Below are positions 1 through 9,579 of a stretch of 16,335 bases of DNA, piece after piece (position 1 is the first letter of the stretch; each line of letters begins with the position of its first letter). The translations under genes were made by a program, and so were the position numbers. Under the pieces are notes generated by a model. The model saw only the letters and a list, made by a program, of their open reading frames with translations. It did not search any database and was not told the origin of the DNA. The stretch covers positions 1-16,335 of the forward strand of contig JABYQS010000640.1 of the NCBI GenBank assembly GCA_022592435.1, written 5' to 3'. This DNA is from Cerioporus squamosus. Its lineage: Eukaryota > Basidiomycota > Agaricomycetes > Polyporales > Polyporaceae.

Positions 1-1394
1 GGCTTGGACGCGCTTTCTCTTCTCGCAGCAAGGCTTCCACTGCTCCCAGCAATGCGTGCGTGAGCGACGTTACCGGCAGCGGAGAAGACGACCCGTTTTT
101 GGACGACTCTACCCCAACTCGTCCGCCTTCTGCTGCATCGCGTCACGGCACGCGTACGTCCGAGACCTCGCGCTCCCGCCAGGTTACTTCTTCGGACGTC
201 TACGGCGCTCTCAGCGATGCTGACGACATCACACCCTACGAGTCTCTCCGACACAAGTCTATCAGGCGTGGCATCCTCGAACGCCTGCGGTCCAGCACTC
301 TGCGTCGCTCCAAGGCGACCTACAAGCTCACTCAGACCGATGACAGCGAGGCGACCCCCGTACAACATCGGCGTGGATATAGGCGCGCTGATACTGACAC
401 CAGCGGAGCGTCGTCCTCTGATCAAGATGGAGATGAGGCTCCCTCGCGGCCGCGGACACCTTCTCGCAAAGCTCACAACGTGTCACATCTCCGTCTGGCT
501 TCCGCATCGTGGTCGAGGATCCTGTGTCTGGCGCTCTTCTGGAGGAGGACGAAGTCTATTCACCCCAGGCGTCTCCTACTCCGCGCCCTCGATAAAGCGT
601 CGAAACTTGGACAAGTTCACACCTGCGCCCATCAGGCGAAGCACCGACGAGAAGCGCAACAGCCCCTTCGCGTCTCCTTCTAAGGCTGGGATCGCCTCCC
701 CGCCGCCTGCCCAGGTCGTGCAGGGTACGAACCGCGTCGATTCCTCCATTCTCCCTATGAGCCCGCCCATGGTGACCTCGCCCCCGCTCGAGTCGCAGCT
801 CTTCTTCGGGGCCTCGAGTGCTTCGCTCGTCCTGCTCCGCTCGGCACCGGCAGTCTCTCGGTCAAAACCGTGGTGACCACGATGGAGAAGGGCAAGAAGG
901 ACGAGGGGAAGCAGCCAAACAAGCTTCGGACGCAGCGCGAGCCACCCTGCTCCCGTTCCGTCTACCGCAAGCACGTCGCCGTACCGGGGGCGGCTGAAGA
1001 AGTCTGCGACGAGGAACCCCCAGCCGCAGACTCAGGCTCAGGCCACTACGGAGCGCACGACAGCGCGGCCTCGAGCAGCTCCTCGGACTCTGCGTACTCG
1101 CAGGCGACGACTGCGACGAACGGAAAGGCGGGGCGCGGGACCGCAGCTGAACGCTACTTGGCGCGGAAGACGGCGCTGAGCAAGGTGGACGAGATCTTGT
1201 CGCGGAGCTGGAGCGAGAGGCAGCTTGCTGGGGAGGGACTTCCTGGGAGTTCGAACAAGTTTAGCGCGGTGCTGCCTACCGTGCCGGGAGAGGAGGAGTG
1301 CCTGGATGGAAAGGGGGAGAACGGCGGGACGGAGGAGGCAGAGGTGTTCTTGAGCATGGGGATTGAGCAGAGGTTGGCCGCGTTTAGAAGATAG
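1..1394 (+). CDS. 3' part of a Ser/Arg-rich disordered protein gene, frame broken three times
   Basis: I do not recognise the family. The reading frame is open from the left edge, so the 5' end lies outside the window. It begins in frame 3 (through YESLRHKSIRRGILERLR near 240-300), continues in frame 2 (SGFRIVVEDPVSGALLEEDE, about 500-590), then frame 1 (SIKRRNLDKFTPAPIRRSTD, about 589-800), and returns to frame 3 (LGTGSLSVKT onward) to the TAG at 1392-1394. Each piece has coding-like composition and stops soon after the point where the next takes over. All three changes equal loss of one base, and there is no room for introns at those points. The product is rich in Ser, Pro, Arg and acidic residues, with serine runs (near 1070-1100) and no membrane segment, so it is probably disordered and intracellular. 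Either sequencing errors or a decaying gene would explain the breaks. It ends 49 bases from the stop codon of the convergent DUF6535 gene. Confidence 0.6.
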
Positions 1395-1443
1395 AGAAGT
1401 AGGGATGGTATGTGATGTTGTGGTACAAGATGCGGGGGGTTTA

Positions 1444-3717
1444 CTATGCAAGGCGTAGTTCTTTCTTCACGGCTGCGACACCTCGGGCAACTGTGTCGGC
1501 GTTGTCGGCGTCGCCACATGCTCGAGCGAACTCTGCAAGATTGTCCAGTAGCGAAGTGGTGACCAGATCTCGGCAGTGACTGAACTTCGCGAACCGTCCC
1601 AAGACATTGACGATATCTCGAGAATCCCATACATCGAGTATACGTTCGCGGATAGGAAGTTGGAGAATACGTTGCAACGAGGACAGCGCTCGCCGCGCAC
1701 TCGCTCGCGCTACCAGCACATCCTGGGACGAGGGGTCCGCCATTTCCCGTGCGACGCAGAGCAACGCGACCTGGAGGGTGTCCGCATACTCGCAGGGCAC
1801 CTCGTCCGCAGTTTGTGAGCTAGTATACTGGTGGAGTCGTTTGAAGATATCGAGCCCAAACGCGACAGCAGATGCCACTATCAAATCGTCCTCATCAACC
1901 TCCATTTGCGTGGTTGGTTTGGAAGAGTTGCTCACCAGCTGGAAAATCAATCGTACTTTGCGAGCTGTCGCAGGTGTGCTCTAAGCCCGCCTTCAGAGAA
2001 CGCATCGCTCGCCCTACTGGATCATCCGGGGAAGACATGGATGCGATCGCAGCCACTCGCGTAAGTGCCTTCAAGTTCGCTTGGTCCAGCAGCTGTCCGT
2101 TACGTAGGAGCATACTGTTGCCATTCCGGTAAGGTTCGCTCGTGGTTTCTAGGTTGGCTATGAGAGCACTCTCCGCTAGAGATGTGGAGTACGCCAGATA
2201 CGGTGCAGTCGTGCTCACCGGCCACGACTGAAAGTCTTTGCCCCAATGACTCTCGAGGACTGTTCGTACCGCGCGATGATATCGCAAGACCTCCTTTCCG
2301 GACAACTCAAAGAGGAGAGGTGCACTTAGTTGAAGTGCGCGAGGATCCGTTGTGATCGTGAAGGCCGTCGTCATCATGTCCACATCGAGTCTGTTCGTGC
2401 GTTGAACGACGAACTGTCGTTCCCACCAACGACGGTGCGGAGGTAGCCCAGGGCGACGCGCAGCCTTCCAATCCCCAGTACGCCATAACATAATGTTGAA
2501 GGAAGCATAGATCCACCCTGCGATGGGATGTTCGGGATCGTCAAAGAGCCGGTGCAGATCCCAACACCATGCAAGCACCGGCCGCACAAAGTAAGTGACA
2601 ATGAGCAGTCCCAGTTGTCTGCACGACCACTTCGTCCACTCTCGGAGCTGGAAGAATGCCACAGACTGCGGCGAGAGGTAGCAACAGTCGTCCCGGACTG
2701 AGGGGAGGATGATGGTCATGAGGGTGAAGGTCAACAGGGTGCCAATCAGGATGAGCGCGACAGCGGCGACCGACGCATTGAGGGACCAGAGTAGAATCAC
2801 AAGGCCGATGAGGAATAGGAAGAGAGATGCCTGCAATAGGAGCGGTAGCATGGCGACGATCTCGGGTACGCGCCATTTTTGCAAGTTGTTGAAGCGGTAC
2901 TGTCGGAGTCTCGCGATCTCGCGCGAGTTCCCGGATAGTCCAGAGCTGTATTCGCTGATCCACTGCTTGACCATAAGCCCGACGGACGCTGAAGCGAGGC
3001 TGCAGATCAGACTGGAAAACCACAACGCATTAAGCCAGACAGCGTAGCGCGGGGCCCCGGGGGACGTCGTGGTAATCAACTCGTACGAGGGGCGCGTGGA
3101 GTTGATGAAAGGAGAGGCGACGGTTAGGCTGCCGAGCTGGGCGGAGATTCGTAAGAGAATAGCCGTCGTTTCGTCCGTGGAATCTGGCTTGAGCAGTTGA
3201 TAGGACTCGACATTGAAAGCTGTCAAAACGGCGGAGAACAGCCCCGCCTGAGAATGGGAAATATCTCAGATACAGACATTGGCCTGACTGAACGAACATC
3301 GGCAAACTCACGTAGGTGAGGAGAGCATCGATCTCCTTATTCCAACGCTGGATCAGTTCCTCGCTATGAATTTTGACCACGTCGGCAACATAGGTGAAGG
3401 CGTCCGCTCTTTCTTTCTCAGAATGCCTCTTGGTCGCGTCCTCTTTGAGTTCCTGGAGCAATTGCTAGCCAACATCGGCCAATTGGTCAGGATGAGACAA
3501 CCCCGACATGAGCACTTGATCTGACTTACCTCACGGGTCCGAAGGTAATCCGGTTCACAATCTGCGCCGGATACGTTGACTCGCGTTTCACCTTCCTACA
3601 AGACAGGATGAGTACCTCGGCAATGGCCTTCGAGACTCATCGTACACTATTCTGGGGCCTGTCCAGATCATCGAGGGGTATCTCGCTGGCACTCGAAGGT
3701 CCTTGAATGACTGACAT
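1444..3717 (-). CDS. DUF6535 domain multi-pass membrane protein
   Basis: Five-part model: exons 3717-3646, 3595-3530, 3464-3312 and 3247 down to the TAG at 1446-1444. Introns are 3596-3645 (50 b), 3465-3529 (65 b) and 3248-3311 (64 b), all phase 0; the last two have GTAAGT and GTGAGT donors. Splicing gives MSVIQGPSSASEIPLDDLDR at the start and joins the family signature as EIDALLTYAGLFSAVLTAFN. Further DUF6535 hallmarks are the WLNALWF...LMVKQW helix (about residues 165-193) and two more hydrophobic helices at about 224-250 and 254-278, followed by a soluble helical region to the end. Total is about 697 residues, a usual size. The family is abundant in mushroom genomes and its function is unknown; membrane location is inferred from the helices. 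Near 1950-1985 the frame changes by +1: SLKAGLEH runs on to PATARKVRLIFQLVSN only if one base is removed. A 37-base GTAGGG..TTAG intron there is formally possible but would delete conserved-looking residues. Confidence 0.82.
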
Positions 3718-4210
3718 CAATGACTCGTCTGACGCTGCACGCCGAGCGAAGAATCAGCCCCCAGCACAATTAGTCCGAGTCTAAGCTGCACGTACGCGTC
3801 CGATAATCGGCGATATCTGTTCTGTCGGAGGAGCAAGGTCGTCAAGGTCAAGTGTAAACTTCACCGAAGACAGCGCCCATCGGTGCACGCCCACTGGCAT
3901 AGCCACGGCCGTAAGTCAAGTCGTACTACTAGTCTAGTAGTAACCTGCCGACGTCTCACGCAGCTCAGCTCATTCTTCAGCGATAGGTCCGAGTCCTGAC
4001 ATTCGGGCGCATGGAGCAGAATCCTGATCTACAAGGAAATCTCACTAGGACTGGTGATTAACTCAATGTGAAACACGTACACTTCTATGTAGCACAGCAG
4101 GCAGGCCGGGAACGCTATGTACTAGTAGTTTGCTGTCGGTGAGCGGGAGATGCGTCCTAGAGCATGTCATGAGACTTCGTGGCATCATTACAGTTACAAA
4201 GCCGCGTCGC
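3718..4210. other. intergenic region between the DUF6535 and F-box genes
   Basis: No convincing ORF on either strand. It must hold the promoter of the DUF6535 gene (reading left) and the 3' flank of the F-box gene. I see no TATA box facing the DUF6535 start. It contains a near-perfect palindrome at 3924-3942 and a related ACTAGTAGT at 4121-4129. Confidence 0.5.
3924..3942. repeat. 19-base inverted repeat
   Basis: Two 9-base arms, TACTACTAG and CTAGTAGTA, flank a single T and are exact reverse complements. The half-motif ACTAGTAGT occurs again at 4121-4129, and CTAGTAGTG at 9328-9336. It could be a protein-binding site or chance. Confidence 0.6.
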
Positions 4211-5902
4211 TCATTGCGGCGGCTGTACATCAGCGTACATCAGTGATTCTTCTACCAACGCCTCCAGTTTCCCAAGGAGCGCCTCATGCCTCGCATCGAC
4301 TTCAGGATCTCCTTCGACACGGCCGAACATGCGGAGTGTGAGCTCCCGGAGCTTGAGACCGCGCGCAGCTCGGGCATGCAAGCACTGCACGATATCGCTC
4401 AGCGTATCTTCGTGCCATGCGACCGGCTTGAATCGCAATGCGCGCAGGTTGGGCAGGACGACGCTATTTTCCGAGTCCGCGGCTTCAGCTGGAGCGACAG
4501 GCGTAAGCGCAGCGAGGAGGCCATGTTGTCGCTCGCCATTCTCGCCATTCTCGCCGCTAGCGTCATCGCTCTGGATCATGACGTCCGAGAGAGAAGGGAA
4601 TGTCCGGAACAAGTGCGTCCACGTCTCTTGCGCGTACTCCATGTTCAGCACGGTGAGCTCCTGCAGCGGCGACTTCGCGAACAACGTGCAGAAGTCCTGG
4701 ACAGCTCGCTCGGGTTTGTAGGCCCACTGCCGGTGCGCATCTCCCATCGACTCGAGATCGAGGCCCAGCTGACCGCCGCCGCAATGACAGTCGAAGCCCT
4801 GTTTCCATAGGCTAGCCTTCTGCGCGTGGTGCAGGATTGGCAGACAATCCGCGTCCTGGGGAATCGTGTCCAGATAGCCACCGTCGCCGGAGGAGGTGAC
4901 ATAGTCGTGGACCTGCGAGTACACGTACAACTTTGCCGACACGGGTACCCTGAGGTGTGCAAGGAGGTGGTAGATGTCGGGCGACGAGGGCTCTTCGTGT
5001 GCGGGACAGAGGAAGTACAGGCTTTGGATGTTGGGGAGCGAGATGATGGGACCTGAGACATCGCGCACCCCGTCTGCGTTGTACGTTTCGAAGGGGAAGG
5101 CGAAGTCCATATTGAGGTCCTCGAGGGCCTCGAATTCTTGGAGTGCGCTGAGGAATTGGTGCAAGGAGAGCAGATCTTCATCGGGCGGTGTCCAGTCGCG
5201 CAGATGTAGGACGCGCAGCTTTCGGGCAGAGGCGGAGGTCCAGTCGATGTGCGCGTACCCGAGACGGAGGGTATGTAGGGCGGGGAGTAAGGGGAGTACG
5301 TTGTGATCTCCGAGACATGCGGCGTCGGAGACGGTGCTGTACGCATCGAGACAGAGCTCCTCGAGCATGGGCATGGTCGGCTGGAAGAGCTGGGTAAGAC
5401 TGGAGATGGTATCCGGGGCAGTATCGAACACCATCACTTTCTTGATACGGCGCGTATGGCTGGACAATAGTTCGCAGGCTTCGGGTAGTGTTTGTGAGGA
5501 GTGAAAGAAGACGTGAAGAGGAGTTTCTCTAGAACGTGAGAGGCACAGTTCGACCCATTGCAGCTCGTCCTTAACGTGGACGTCGCGCCATAGTTGCGCC
5601 GAGCTGCAGATGACTTCGCGCCAAGCGCGACACACATAGGAGAGAGGAGTCCAGGAGACGTAGTCCCCAGGAATCATCCACAAGTCCCCCTCGTCCTCCG
5701 TCATGACCTTCAGGGCTTGGAAGATCTCGAGCAAGATCTCCGGCGGTAGTCGATTAACTGGAACGGAGGCGTTCCAAAGTGACTTCGAGGGCTGATCCTG
5801 GGCAGAGAGCTGTCTAGAGCGAAAGACAGCAGATCTCCGGATTGTCTCCGTAGAGCCACTTGGTTCGGTAGGGGCGATCGGAGGAGACTCCGAGTCTGCC
5901 AT
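4211..5902 (-). CDS. F-box protein (substrate adaptor type)
   Basis: A long intact frame; from the ATG at 5902 (MADSESPPIAPTEP) it gives 563 residues. The F-box lies at about residues 47-110: PVNRLPPEILLEIFQAL, then WTPLSYVCRAWREVICSSAQ and LWRDV, the standard mushroom form. It is followed by a leucine-rich, LRR-like region with regular leucine spacing (for example LPALHTLRLGYAH, LEDLNMDFAF, LPNIQSLYFL, LPNLRALRF). F-box proteins bind Skp1 and bring substrates to an SCF ubiquitin ligase; the substrate here is unknown. A GEN-GEN microrepeat lies near 4535-4556. The frame stays open upstream of 5902, and two convincing introns sit there, so the true N-terminus may be longer: MYQPCDHGLRF..., about 614 residues from the ATG at 6167. 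The 5902 start is the conservative choice. Confidence 0.88.
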   Translation of the reverse strand: MADSESPPIAPTEPSGSTETIRRSAVFRSRQLSAQDQPSKSLWNASVPVNRLPPEILLEIFQALKVMTEDEGDLWMIPGDYVSWTPLSYVCRAWREVICSSAQLWRDVHVKDELQWVELCLSRSRETPLHVFFHSSQTLPEACELLSSHTRRIKKVMVFDTAPDTISSLTQLFQPTMPMLEELCLDAYSTVSDAACLGDHNVLPLLPALHTLRLGYAHIDWTSASARKLRVLHLRDWTPPDEDLLSLHQFLSALQEFEALEDLNMDFAFPFETYNADGVRDVSGPIISLPNIQSLYFLCPAHEEPSSPDIYHLLAHLRVPVSAKLYVYSQVHDYVTSSGDGGYLDTIPQDADCLPILHHAQKASLWKQGFDCHCGGGQLGLDLESMGDAHRQWAYKPERAVQDFCTLFAKSPLQELTVLNMEYAQETWTHLFRTFPSLSDVMIQSDDASGENGENGERQHGLLAALTPVAPAEAADSENSVVLPNLRALRFKPVAWHEDTLSDIVQCLHARAARGLKLRELTLRMFGRVEGDPEVDARHEALLGKLEALVEESLMYADVQPPQ

Positions 5903-5976
5903 GCTTAGGCTAGCAGGGAGATGAGACCAACCGCGAATCCGTGATAGGTGGGACTGGGCATAGGCGTCTTCAGACA

Positions 5977-6167
5977 CTGCGACATATATCATGGGTCAGT
6001 ACAGAAGTGGCAATGTGCAATTTAATACTCACAGGATTGTCTCCCGAGGACAGACGCTAGGTACGCCGGGGTATGCGCGAACCTGAGCCCGTGGTCGCAT
6101 GGCTGTAATATATCAGTCAGTCTCAGATCAACGGGATTAACACACGGCTATGGCAGACCTGGTACAT
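5977..6167 (-). other. probable upstream exons and introns of the F-box gene
   Basis: An intron at 5977-6032 (56 b) has a GTGAGT donor, a CTGAC branch site and a GCAG acceptor. A second at 6103-6158 (56 b) has a weak GTCTGC donor, the branch site GACTGACTGA and a TTACAG acceptor. Splicing joins ATG-TAC-CAG (6167-6159) to 6102-6033 and then to 5976 in the same frame as the F-box ORF, without a stop. These may be coding exons or a spliced 5' leader. Confidence 0.5.
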
Positions 6168-6806
6168 AGTGGATAAGAGCACAAGGTAATGGTTCTACTT
6201 CAGCAAGTTGCGAGCCCTTGCGCCCTTGACTCGTCTTTTCGTAGTACTTCAGTTGACGCTCGGCTGTGGGAACTGGCAAAGAATCCTTATCTCACTTCGC
6301 CCTGCTGTGAATGCTGGTTTCAAATCTGCTACTTGGGATCCCGACCGTTGAAATGGAAGAGAGCGTTGAGTTGATGTTGGCGGACGTTGGGCGTCGGAGG
6401 TGAAAAGAGTTGCGGACACGAGGCACGGGTGGCGGGTTGCGTGGCGGGGTTCGGCAGTTGCCGAACCGTCAAGCCGGTCGCGAGTCAACCTCAATTCAAG
6501 TACTGACCACTTACTTGATTGTCATCCGTCTTGGGAAGTTTCGTGCTCGGAGAGTGCTGGTATGTGTGGAGTATAAAGAATATCATAGTACACTTCGACG
6601 GAGCCAAGAGTACAGGACGGGATTTGGATCGCGATACAAAGTATAGAACTGAAACGAGCGTCGTGGATGGAGGTTAATAACCGTAGTAAGGAGCGGAATC
6701 GCAATATGCGGATAACGGGAGTGAAACAGGCAGAACAGGCAGGAGACAAGTATAATACATATGAACTTCAGCAGCGACGGTCTTGGTACGCATCGCTTGG
6801 TCTTGC
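6168..6806. other. intergenic region, no gene supported
   Basis: This carries the upstream region of the F-box gene and the 3' flank of the gene ending at 6807. Short ORFs on both strands lack coding character or splice support. A GTATAAAG string near 6569-6576 on the + strand resembles a TATA box, but no convincing + strand gene follows it. Confidence 0.4.
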
Positions 6807-7720
6807 CTACTTGGGGTACGGTGCAGTGGGCTTCGAAGACAGGCGTTGGGAACGCCTGACGGGACCAGTCGGCTGTGGCTTAACGCTCCTTCGCCTGCTG
6901 GACGCCACAGGAGTAGCCTCAGGATCCCGAGAGCGGGCAGAGGTGCTGCTGGTGGAGACCGGCCTCAGCTGAGCTACTGGCCTCCGCTGGACATGTACCT
7001 GAGGTCGGGCATCTTGAGCGGGAGGAAGGCCTCCAGAGGTGCGCAAATCAGTTCCGTATCGTTCATCTCTCAATATGACCGCAGACCCTGAGTTAGCTTG
7101 GGTCATGACACCCCAGGACATGGACTGTAGGGGCCGACGATCCCAGTTTTGAGAAGGTCCGCCTGGGAGCACAGGCGCAGGGTGGGCCCGCTGAGAGTCG
7201 ATGCCAAAGCGAGGATAGACGGAGGGAGGATGGTCAGGCGCGAGGGATTGCTCCCTGTAATCCGGGCTTGAAGAGCGGCCGATATTCTCGAACTCCGACT
7301 CGGAGTCGTCCTCCTGAAGCCCAGGGATTGAGCAAACGTCTTCTATTCTGCCACACTTGTCAGGAAAACAAGCATACAATAGTGAGATGCAAGCTTACAT
7401 GGTGTTGTACTGGAGCGTATCGCTGCGGCGGATGTACGTCGGCTTCGGCTTCGGCTTGGGGGCCGCATCAAAGCTGTTTACCCATTCAAAAGCTTCCTTG
7501 AAGCAGTCATCGCTATATAGAAGACTTCTTTAGACGTGGATGCTGAAAGTAGGAATGGTGCACTCACATCTCAACGGTTGACTGGCGCACGAAACCCTGT
7601 TCGTGCTCGGCGGGATAAACCGCACTAGCGGAGGTGCTAGAGACGAATTGGTTATCATAATGAGTGTTGCAAGAGTCAATGAACTTACTTCGAAGCGAGA
7701 GAGTAAGTCCGTTGGAGCAT
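6807..7720 (-). CDS. hypothetical protein, 251 residues, four exons
   Basis: I do not recognise the family. Exons: 7720-7689, 7636-7568, 7512-7399 and 7347-6807. The introns are 52, 55 and 51 bases, with donors GTAAGT, GTGAGT and GTAAGC; the last has a CTGAC branch site before CAG. All junctions split a codon after its second base, and the four exons join in one frame of exactly 252 codons including the stop, which strongly supports the model. The product starts MLQRTYSLASNTSASAVYPA, has a short acidic/aromatic segment (DDCFKEAFEWVNSFD), a PKPKPKP stretch, an acidic patch (QEDDSESEFE) and a long Pro/Ser/Arg-rich tail ending RRSQRLSSKPTAPYPK. There is no signal peptide or membrane helix. It is probably a mostly disordered intracellular protein; the basic tail could be a nuclear signal or nucleic-acid contact (inference). 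A TATA box lies 50 bases before the ATG. Confidence 0.7.
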
Positions 7721-7769
7721 GTCGGAAGAGGGCAGTCTGACCACGAACAGTTAGCGAACATAGAAAGCC

Positions 7770-7775
7770 TTTATA
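7770..7775 (-). promoter_or_regulatory. TATA box of the 251-residue protein gene
   Basis: TATAAA on the - strand (within GGTATAAAGGC), 50 bases upstream of the ATG at 7720. That spacing leaves a short leader of about 20 bases and favours this ATG over an upstream exon. Confidence 0.5.
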
Positions 7776-8251
7776 CCACCCGGTGGTTTGGCCAAAGCGA
7801 CGTCCAAGGTGCAGAAGAGACTCGTGGCACATGCGTCAACGTCGGCTCTACGCGTTGTCCTTGTGTGGAACCTGTCAAATCTCGTTTTGACTTCTGCATT
7901 GTGAGCCCTGGACATGGCAGATCGCCTTCGGTATCGTGTGCGTTGACGCAAGTCCGGCTTCCTAATGTATCCAAAAAATATCAGTGGCTATAGGCCATCA
8001 GCGGGGTCTGTTTGTACAGTGAACCTGTTGACATGAAATGGATACGGCGGGCTCGACACACTTGGCACTGACGAGTCGCCGAAGCATTGTCACGGCTTCG
8101 TCTATACGGCATCGTAACAGTACATTCTTTCCAGCCCACATAGAATGCCAGAAACACAGACATAGCTTGAAGAGAGTGGAACGAAGAACAATAGGCGTGG
8201 TAGTGGTTCAACCCAGTCTTTGCGGTGCAGCAGTGATACGGTATCGGCGCT
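7776..8251. other. no gene supported
   Basis: This stretch upstream of the 251-residue protein gene has overlapping short ORFs on both strands with no clear coding signal. It probably holds that gene's promoter and the 5' flank or lost 5' end of the possible + strand gene to the right. Confidence 0.35.
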
Positions 8252-8975
8252 ATGTTCCCGATTTGGAAGATGCCGACGTGGCGGGCGCCGGCAGACAAGC
8301 TTGGTCGGCCACAGCATCCTGGCATCGACCACCACGCATCGCACGTCGAACAAGAGCTGCCAATCGTCCGAGACGCTTTTTGTGCGGAGTGAGACGGAGT
8401 GAGTGCAACAAGCCAGTGCGCGGTAGTCAGACTGTTGTGAGTACTGTCGCAGGACACTGCTCGCAGCTCATCATACTGCCTTCAGGAATCGTTGGTAACG
8501 GATAGCAAGACGCTCCTTCTCATGTTGTCCTCTACTGTGTCTACCACGCTCAGCTCGAACACAGAGGTCTTCGGCCCGCCATCGGTTGATGCTCACGACA
8601 AGCGTCTGTCTACTGCTTATTGTGGCCCCTATCCGCACCGCCCTTCGACATCCAGGACGTCACGGACAGTGGGACTTGGCTCAGCGCAAGCTATCTGCAT
8701 CAACCCATGGCACCAAGTACGCGGAGGGCTCGGTATAGTTGTCCCAATCGTGGCGCTTTGGCCGTGCCTCCCCGCCATGCTCGCCGGTGCCGCAGTCAAG
8801 TCTCAGGGTGCTCACGCCGACGTGGCACTCTACACCTTCCGATGTCAAACTGTCTTTAGTGCACGGTGTTGCTGATGATCTTTGGCAATCGGTACGCCCG
8901 TCAACTCATGCTCCCGCATCGCTAACCACGCCGTTTTAGCAGTTTGTCACTCGAAAGTGCTTTGGTCGGTTGTAG
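8252..8975 (+). pseudogene. possible split gene or gene relic of unknown family
   Basis: Low-confidence reconstruction. From the ATG at 8252 (MFPIWKMPTWRAPADKLGRP) the frame reaches a GTGAGA donor at 8389. An acceptor CTCGCAG ending at 8466 then joins in phase to DSSYCLQESLVTDSK. Around 8625-8645 the text changes frame by loss of one base, giving PHRPFDIQDVTDSGTWLSAS. A 74-base intron (8733-8806) leads in phase to VLTPTWHSTPSDVKLSLVHG. A 51-base intron (8892-8942) with donor GTACGC, branch GCTAAC and acceptor AGCAG leads to a last exon ending at the TAG 8973-8975. The splice joins are compatible, but I recognise no domain, an alternative frame competes at 8250-8400, and a frame repair is needed. 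It may be a decayed gene, an unannotated gene with sequencing errors, or chance. Confidence 0.25.
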
Positions 8976-9166
8976 CGGCGGAATCTATGCGCTTATACGC
9001 CCACGCAAAGGGTCAGTTGGGAGACCATGGCAGGTTCTACTACGGGAAGTCGACAACGATGGTCCATTTATTCCAGCAGCTGATAGTGCACTGCGGCGGG
9101 CGACCTCGAACCCAAGCGGACAATCACGGCAGACGATGGCCCACAGAGCGATCCAGAGCGCATTGC

Positions 9167-9427
9167 TTACGTCTCGGACAAAGGAAGGTGTGTGACGCCG
9201 ATAAGCGGATTCAGTCCGCTTTGGTCCCTGACTTCCGGGTAGACACCCCGCGCCCTCCTCCCCACCTCCTCGGTCGCCCACCGCTGCCCTGCGTCGTATC
9301 GGATGATTTGCAGGACTGCCTCCCCGTCTAGTAGTGCACAGCGGCCGCGACGCGGCGTCCAGCGGACGGCTGGTTCGTCGTCGGTCGAGAGAGGGAGGAG
9401 CCGCTCCGGAGAGTCGAGCGCCCACAT
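9167..9427 (-). CDS. short hypothetical ORF, possibly first exon of a two-exon gene
   Basis: The ORF runs from the ATG at 9427 (MWALDSPERLLPLSTDDEPA) to a TAA at 9169-9167, 86 residues. Codon use is GC-rich at third positions, like the good genes in this window. The stop codon overlaps a GTAAGC donor (9170-9165). Splicing to a CGCAG acceptor ending at 9091 continues in phase through 9090-8985, giving about 120 residues. That second exon is less convincing. No family is recognised and there is no signal peptide or membrane helix. The ORF also stays open upstream of 9427 to about 9571, across the TATA-like site at 9548-9555. Confidence 0.3.
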   Translation of the reverse strand: MWALDSPERLLPLSTDDEPAVRWTPRRGRCALLDGEAVLQIIRYDAGQRWATEEVGRRARGVYPEVRDQSGLNPLIGVTHLPLSET

Positions 9428-9547
9428 CGGCAAAGCGAGGGCTCCGCCAGCCGCGACAATGGCGCTGAGCTCGAAAAGTCTCCCGCGCCCTTGATACGAG
9501 GTTCGTTTTGCAACACGTTCCAGGGTGACCAAGCGACGGCTCTTAGA

Positions 9548-9555
9548 TTTATAAA
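9548..9555. promoter_or_regulatory. palindromic TATA box TTTATAAA
   Basis: A perfectly self-complementary TATA box. On the + strand a leader starting about 30 bases downstream (near 9580, pyrimidine-rich CTTTCTCCG) would lead to the 9890 gene. On the - strand it precedes the short ORF at 9427. It could serve one or both directions. Confidence 0.5.
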
Positions 9556-9579
9556 GCGACCCGCTTTGCACCTTGCGGG

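Noticed and set aside
1999..2035. TAG..TTAG segment as a 37-base intron in the DUF6535 gene (approximate span)
   Set aside because: It is much shorter than neighbouring introns and would remove text that looks coding; a one-base error is simpler.
6569..6576. GTATAAAG on the + strand as a promoter
   Set aside because: No convincing + strand coding region follows it.
7981..8457. A 158-residue - strand ORF with several Cys residues
   Set aside because: The Cys spacing matches no zinc-finger pattern I know, and the opposite strand offers better splice structure.
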